64,000 nucleotides of DNA. Source: Streptomyces sp. Edi2 (GTDB taxonomy: Bacteria > Actinomycetota > Actinomycetes > Streptomycetales > Streptomycetaceae). Below, in pieces: positions 62,550-64,000 of the stretch. A model generated the notes under the pieces. It searched no databases, was not told where the DNA came from, and saw only the letters and a program-made list of their open reading frames with translations. The translations under genes and the position numbers were made by a program. Every line of letters begins with the position of its first letter. Within the stretch, counting starts at the first letter, position 1. The DNA lies in the NCBI RefSeq assembly GCF_040253635.1, contig NZ_JBEJGX010000003.1, positions 6,225,501 to 6,289,500 of the forward strand. Reading direction: 5' to 3'.

Positions 62550-63332
62550 TCAGCTCGTACGTCCCTTGGTTTCGAAGAGCCGCATCCGGTCCAGGACGGT
62601 GTCCGCGGTCGGCTCGTGCAGCTCCTCGACGATGCGACCGTCGGCGAGGAAGACCACCCGGTCCGCATAGCCGGCGGCGACCGGGTCATGAGTGACCATC
62701 ACGACCGTCTGCTGCATCGCCCGCACCGACTCCCGCAGGAAGCCCAGCACTTCGGCGCCCGAGCGGGAGTCGAGGTTGCCGGTCGGCTCGTCCGCGAAGA
62801 TGATCTCCGGCTGGGCGGCCAGTGCCCGGGCGACCGCGACCCGCTGCTGCTGGCCGCCGGAGAGCTGGGCCGGCCGGTGCGACAGCCGCCCGGACAGGCC
62901 GACCGTCTCGATGACACGGCTGACCCACTCCCGGTCCGGCTTACGGCCCGCGATGTCCATGGGCAGCGTGATGTTCTCCTGCGCGGTCAGCGTCGGCAGC
63001 AGGTTGAACGCCTGGAAGATGAAGCCGATCTTGTCGCGGCGCAGCCGCGTCAGCTGCTTGTCGTTCAGCGAGGACAGCTCCACGTCGCCGATCCGGGCCG
63101 AGCCGGACGAGATCGTGTCCAGTCCGGCCATGCAGTGCATCAGCGTCGACTTGCCGGAGCCGGACGGACCCATGATCGCGGTGAACCTGGCCTTGCCGAA
63201 GTCGACCGAGACGGAGTCCAGCGCGACCACACGGGTCTCCCCCTGGCCGTAGACCTTGCTGAGGTCCGTGGCACGGGCGGCGACGGCAGCGTCGGCGCGA
63301 GTGGGGGCGGGAAAGGCGGCCGGGTGGGACAC
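62550..63332 (-). CDS. ABC transporter ATP-binding protein (MacB/LolD type)
   Basis: 260-residue ATPase. Walker [19 protein letters not shown] at about residue 55, Q-loop [20 protein letters not shown], signature [16 protein letters not shown], Walker [17 protein letters not shown], switch His in [16 protein letters not shown]. Typical of the LolD/MacB group. The GTG at 63332 is chosen for AGGAG upstream; the frame is open to 63410. Partner of the 850-residue permease. The substrate is not visible. Confidence 0.94.
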   Translation of the reverse strand: MSHPAAFPAPTRADAAVAARATDLSKVYGQGETRVVALDSVSVDFGKARFTAIMGPSGSGKSTLMHCMAGLDTISSGSARIGDVELSSLNDKQLTRLRRDKIGFIFQAFNLLPTLTAQENITLPMDIAGRKPDREWVSRVIETVGLSGRLSHRPAQLSGGQQQRVAVARALAAQPEIIFADEPTGNLDSRSGAEVLGFLRESVRAMQQTVVMVTHDPVAAGYADRVVFLADGRIVEELHEPTADTVLDRMRLFETKGRTS

Positions 63333-63545
63333 GGGGAACTCCTGGAGAAGGACGGACGTTTCGATGTCCCTATTCTCGAAGGCACAGGCCCCCGTGCACC
63401 TCGGCCGCAAGGACCGAAAGCCGCACCGGCCGGAAGTTGCATCGGCACCCCCGGCGTCATCCTCTGGACGGACGGCCGTCCGACCTGGGGCCGACGGGGC
63501 ATCTCGGGGATGACCCGGAGGCCCGGGAGAGGCGGGAGGGGATTC

Positions 63546-64000
63546 TCAGGGCCGCGGCTCGCCGGCCCGGGCCCAGAATTCCGCCAGGATGCCGTCGAGA
63601 AAGGCACGTCCCGCCCTGCCGGATTCCTCGGCGCCGGCCGAGCCGCCCCAGTTGAGCGTAGCGGTCATGGTCGACTGATAGGCGCTGTGCAGCTCCTGCA
63701 GGACGGCGCGGAGTTGCGGCCCGGGCAGCGGTACGACCTTGCCGACCGGCCGGACGTAGGCCTGCCAGCGGGTGGTGACGGCGCTGGTCAGCAGCTCGGT
63801 CAGCCGTCCGTCCCGGCCGGTGAAGCGGATCAGCGCGGGCAGCGGCAGGGCCAGCGCCTCGGCGAGCGCCGCGGCCTGCCGGTCGCTGCCGCTCCACCCC
63901 CCGCCGGCCTCCAGGCGCTCGTACGCGGCCCGGTCCATGCCGATGCGCAGCGCGAGGTCCGCCGCCGCGAGGCCGAGCGTCAGGCGGTGTTCGCACAGGG
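63546..64000 (-). CDS. Helix-turn-helix protein, 5' end outside window
   Basis: Partial gene; the frame is open to the right edge on the minus strand. The visible part starts LCEHRLTLGLAAADLALRIG, which with MDRAAYERLEAGGGWSGSDR looks like an XRE-type helix-turn-helix. The remaining 100 residues (ALALPLPALIRFTGRDGRLT, TRWQAYVRPVGKVVPLPGPQ) have no recognised motif. It precedes the MacB-type operon on the same strand by 213 bp. Function probably regulatory. Confidence 0.7.
   Translation of the reverse strand, partial: LCEHRLTLGLAAADLALRIGMDRAAYERLEAGGGWSGSDRQAAALAEALALPLPALIRFTGRDGRLTELLTSAVTTRWQAYVRPVGKVVPLPGPQLRAVLQELHSAYQSTMTATLNWGGSAGAEESGRAGRAFLDGILAEFWARAGEPRP

Overview
The window is about 72% G+C, has the codon use, GTG starts and strong GC-rich terminators of an actinomycete, and its gene order (atp operon, nucS, filP-scy, mce, meaB, icmA, pyk, ackA-pta, pfkA) is that of the core chromosome of Streptomyces. 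From memory it parallels the S. coelicolor SCO5370-SCO5430 stretch (filP SCO5396, scy SCO5397, icmA SCO5415, pyk2 SCO5423, pfkA2 SCO5426). No rRNA, tRNA, CRISPR array, complete insertion sequence or prophage was seen.

Layout. 1-5.4 kb: end of the ATP synthase operon (delta partial, alpha, gamma, beta, epsilon). 5.4-9 kb: DUF2550 protein with a 66-bp triplication at its 3' end, a NarL-type two-component system and a membrane protein. 9-12 kb: ABC-2 exporter with a cobalamin adenosyltransferase and a divergent TetR regulator. 12-20 kb: 3-hydroxyacyl-CoA dehydrogenase, STAS protein, a membrane-anchored NTPase, the mismatch endonuclease NucS, an SCO5389-type protein, an LLM oxidoreductase and a small Cys/His protein. 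20-25 kb: two duplicated ABC-2 systems, one with long disordered tails and a repeated phospho-threonine-like motif. 25-30 kb: the tip-growth coiled-coil proteins FilP and Scy. 30-33 kb: methylmalonyl-CoA epimerase, thiolase and MeaB. 33.2-34.1 kb: a gene-free block built around a long inverted repeat. 34-37.6 kb: PepSY protein, OmpR-type two-component system, MarR regulator. 37.7-39.8 kb: three AIM24 paralogues in one operon. 40-42 kb: two DUF3817 proteins, a DUF77 protein and a MarR regulator. 42-44 kb: icmA. 43.9-48.2 kb: a second OmpR-type system divergent from a MurG-like glycosyltransferase and a sugar 4,6-dehydratase. 48-53.5 kb: TetR regulator, TPR thioredoxin, and a DUF6230-DUF6114-secreted protein operon. 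53.6-60 kb: pyruvate kinase (frameshifted near its end as given), ackA, pta and pfkA. 60-64 kb: MacB/FtsX-type ABC transporter and the end of a helix-turn-helix protein.

How the parts fit. Central energy metabolism dominates: ATP synthase, glycolysis (pfkA, pyk), acetate overflow (pta-ackA) and B12-dependent acyl-CoA chemistry (adenosyltransferase, epimerase, MeaB, IcmA) with thiolase and 3-hydroxyacyl-CoA dehydrogenase feeding C4 acyl-CoAs. The second theme is the cell envelope and polar growth: FilP/Scy, the tailed ABC systems, three two-component systems, the MurG-like/dehydratase pair and the DUF6230/DUF6114 operon.

The least explained material is (i) the two-component/MurG-like/dehydratase island at 43.9-48.2 kb, (ii) the four (E/D)AGTM(M/T)L repeats in an ABC permease beside filP-scy, and (iii) a short palindromic mini-element seen in tandem behind a gene, in a long inverted repeat next to what looks like its empty site, and in frame inside an AIM24 gene. 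Functional statements rest on recognised motifs and family knowledge; no database search was run.
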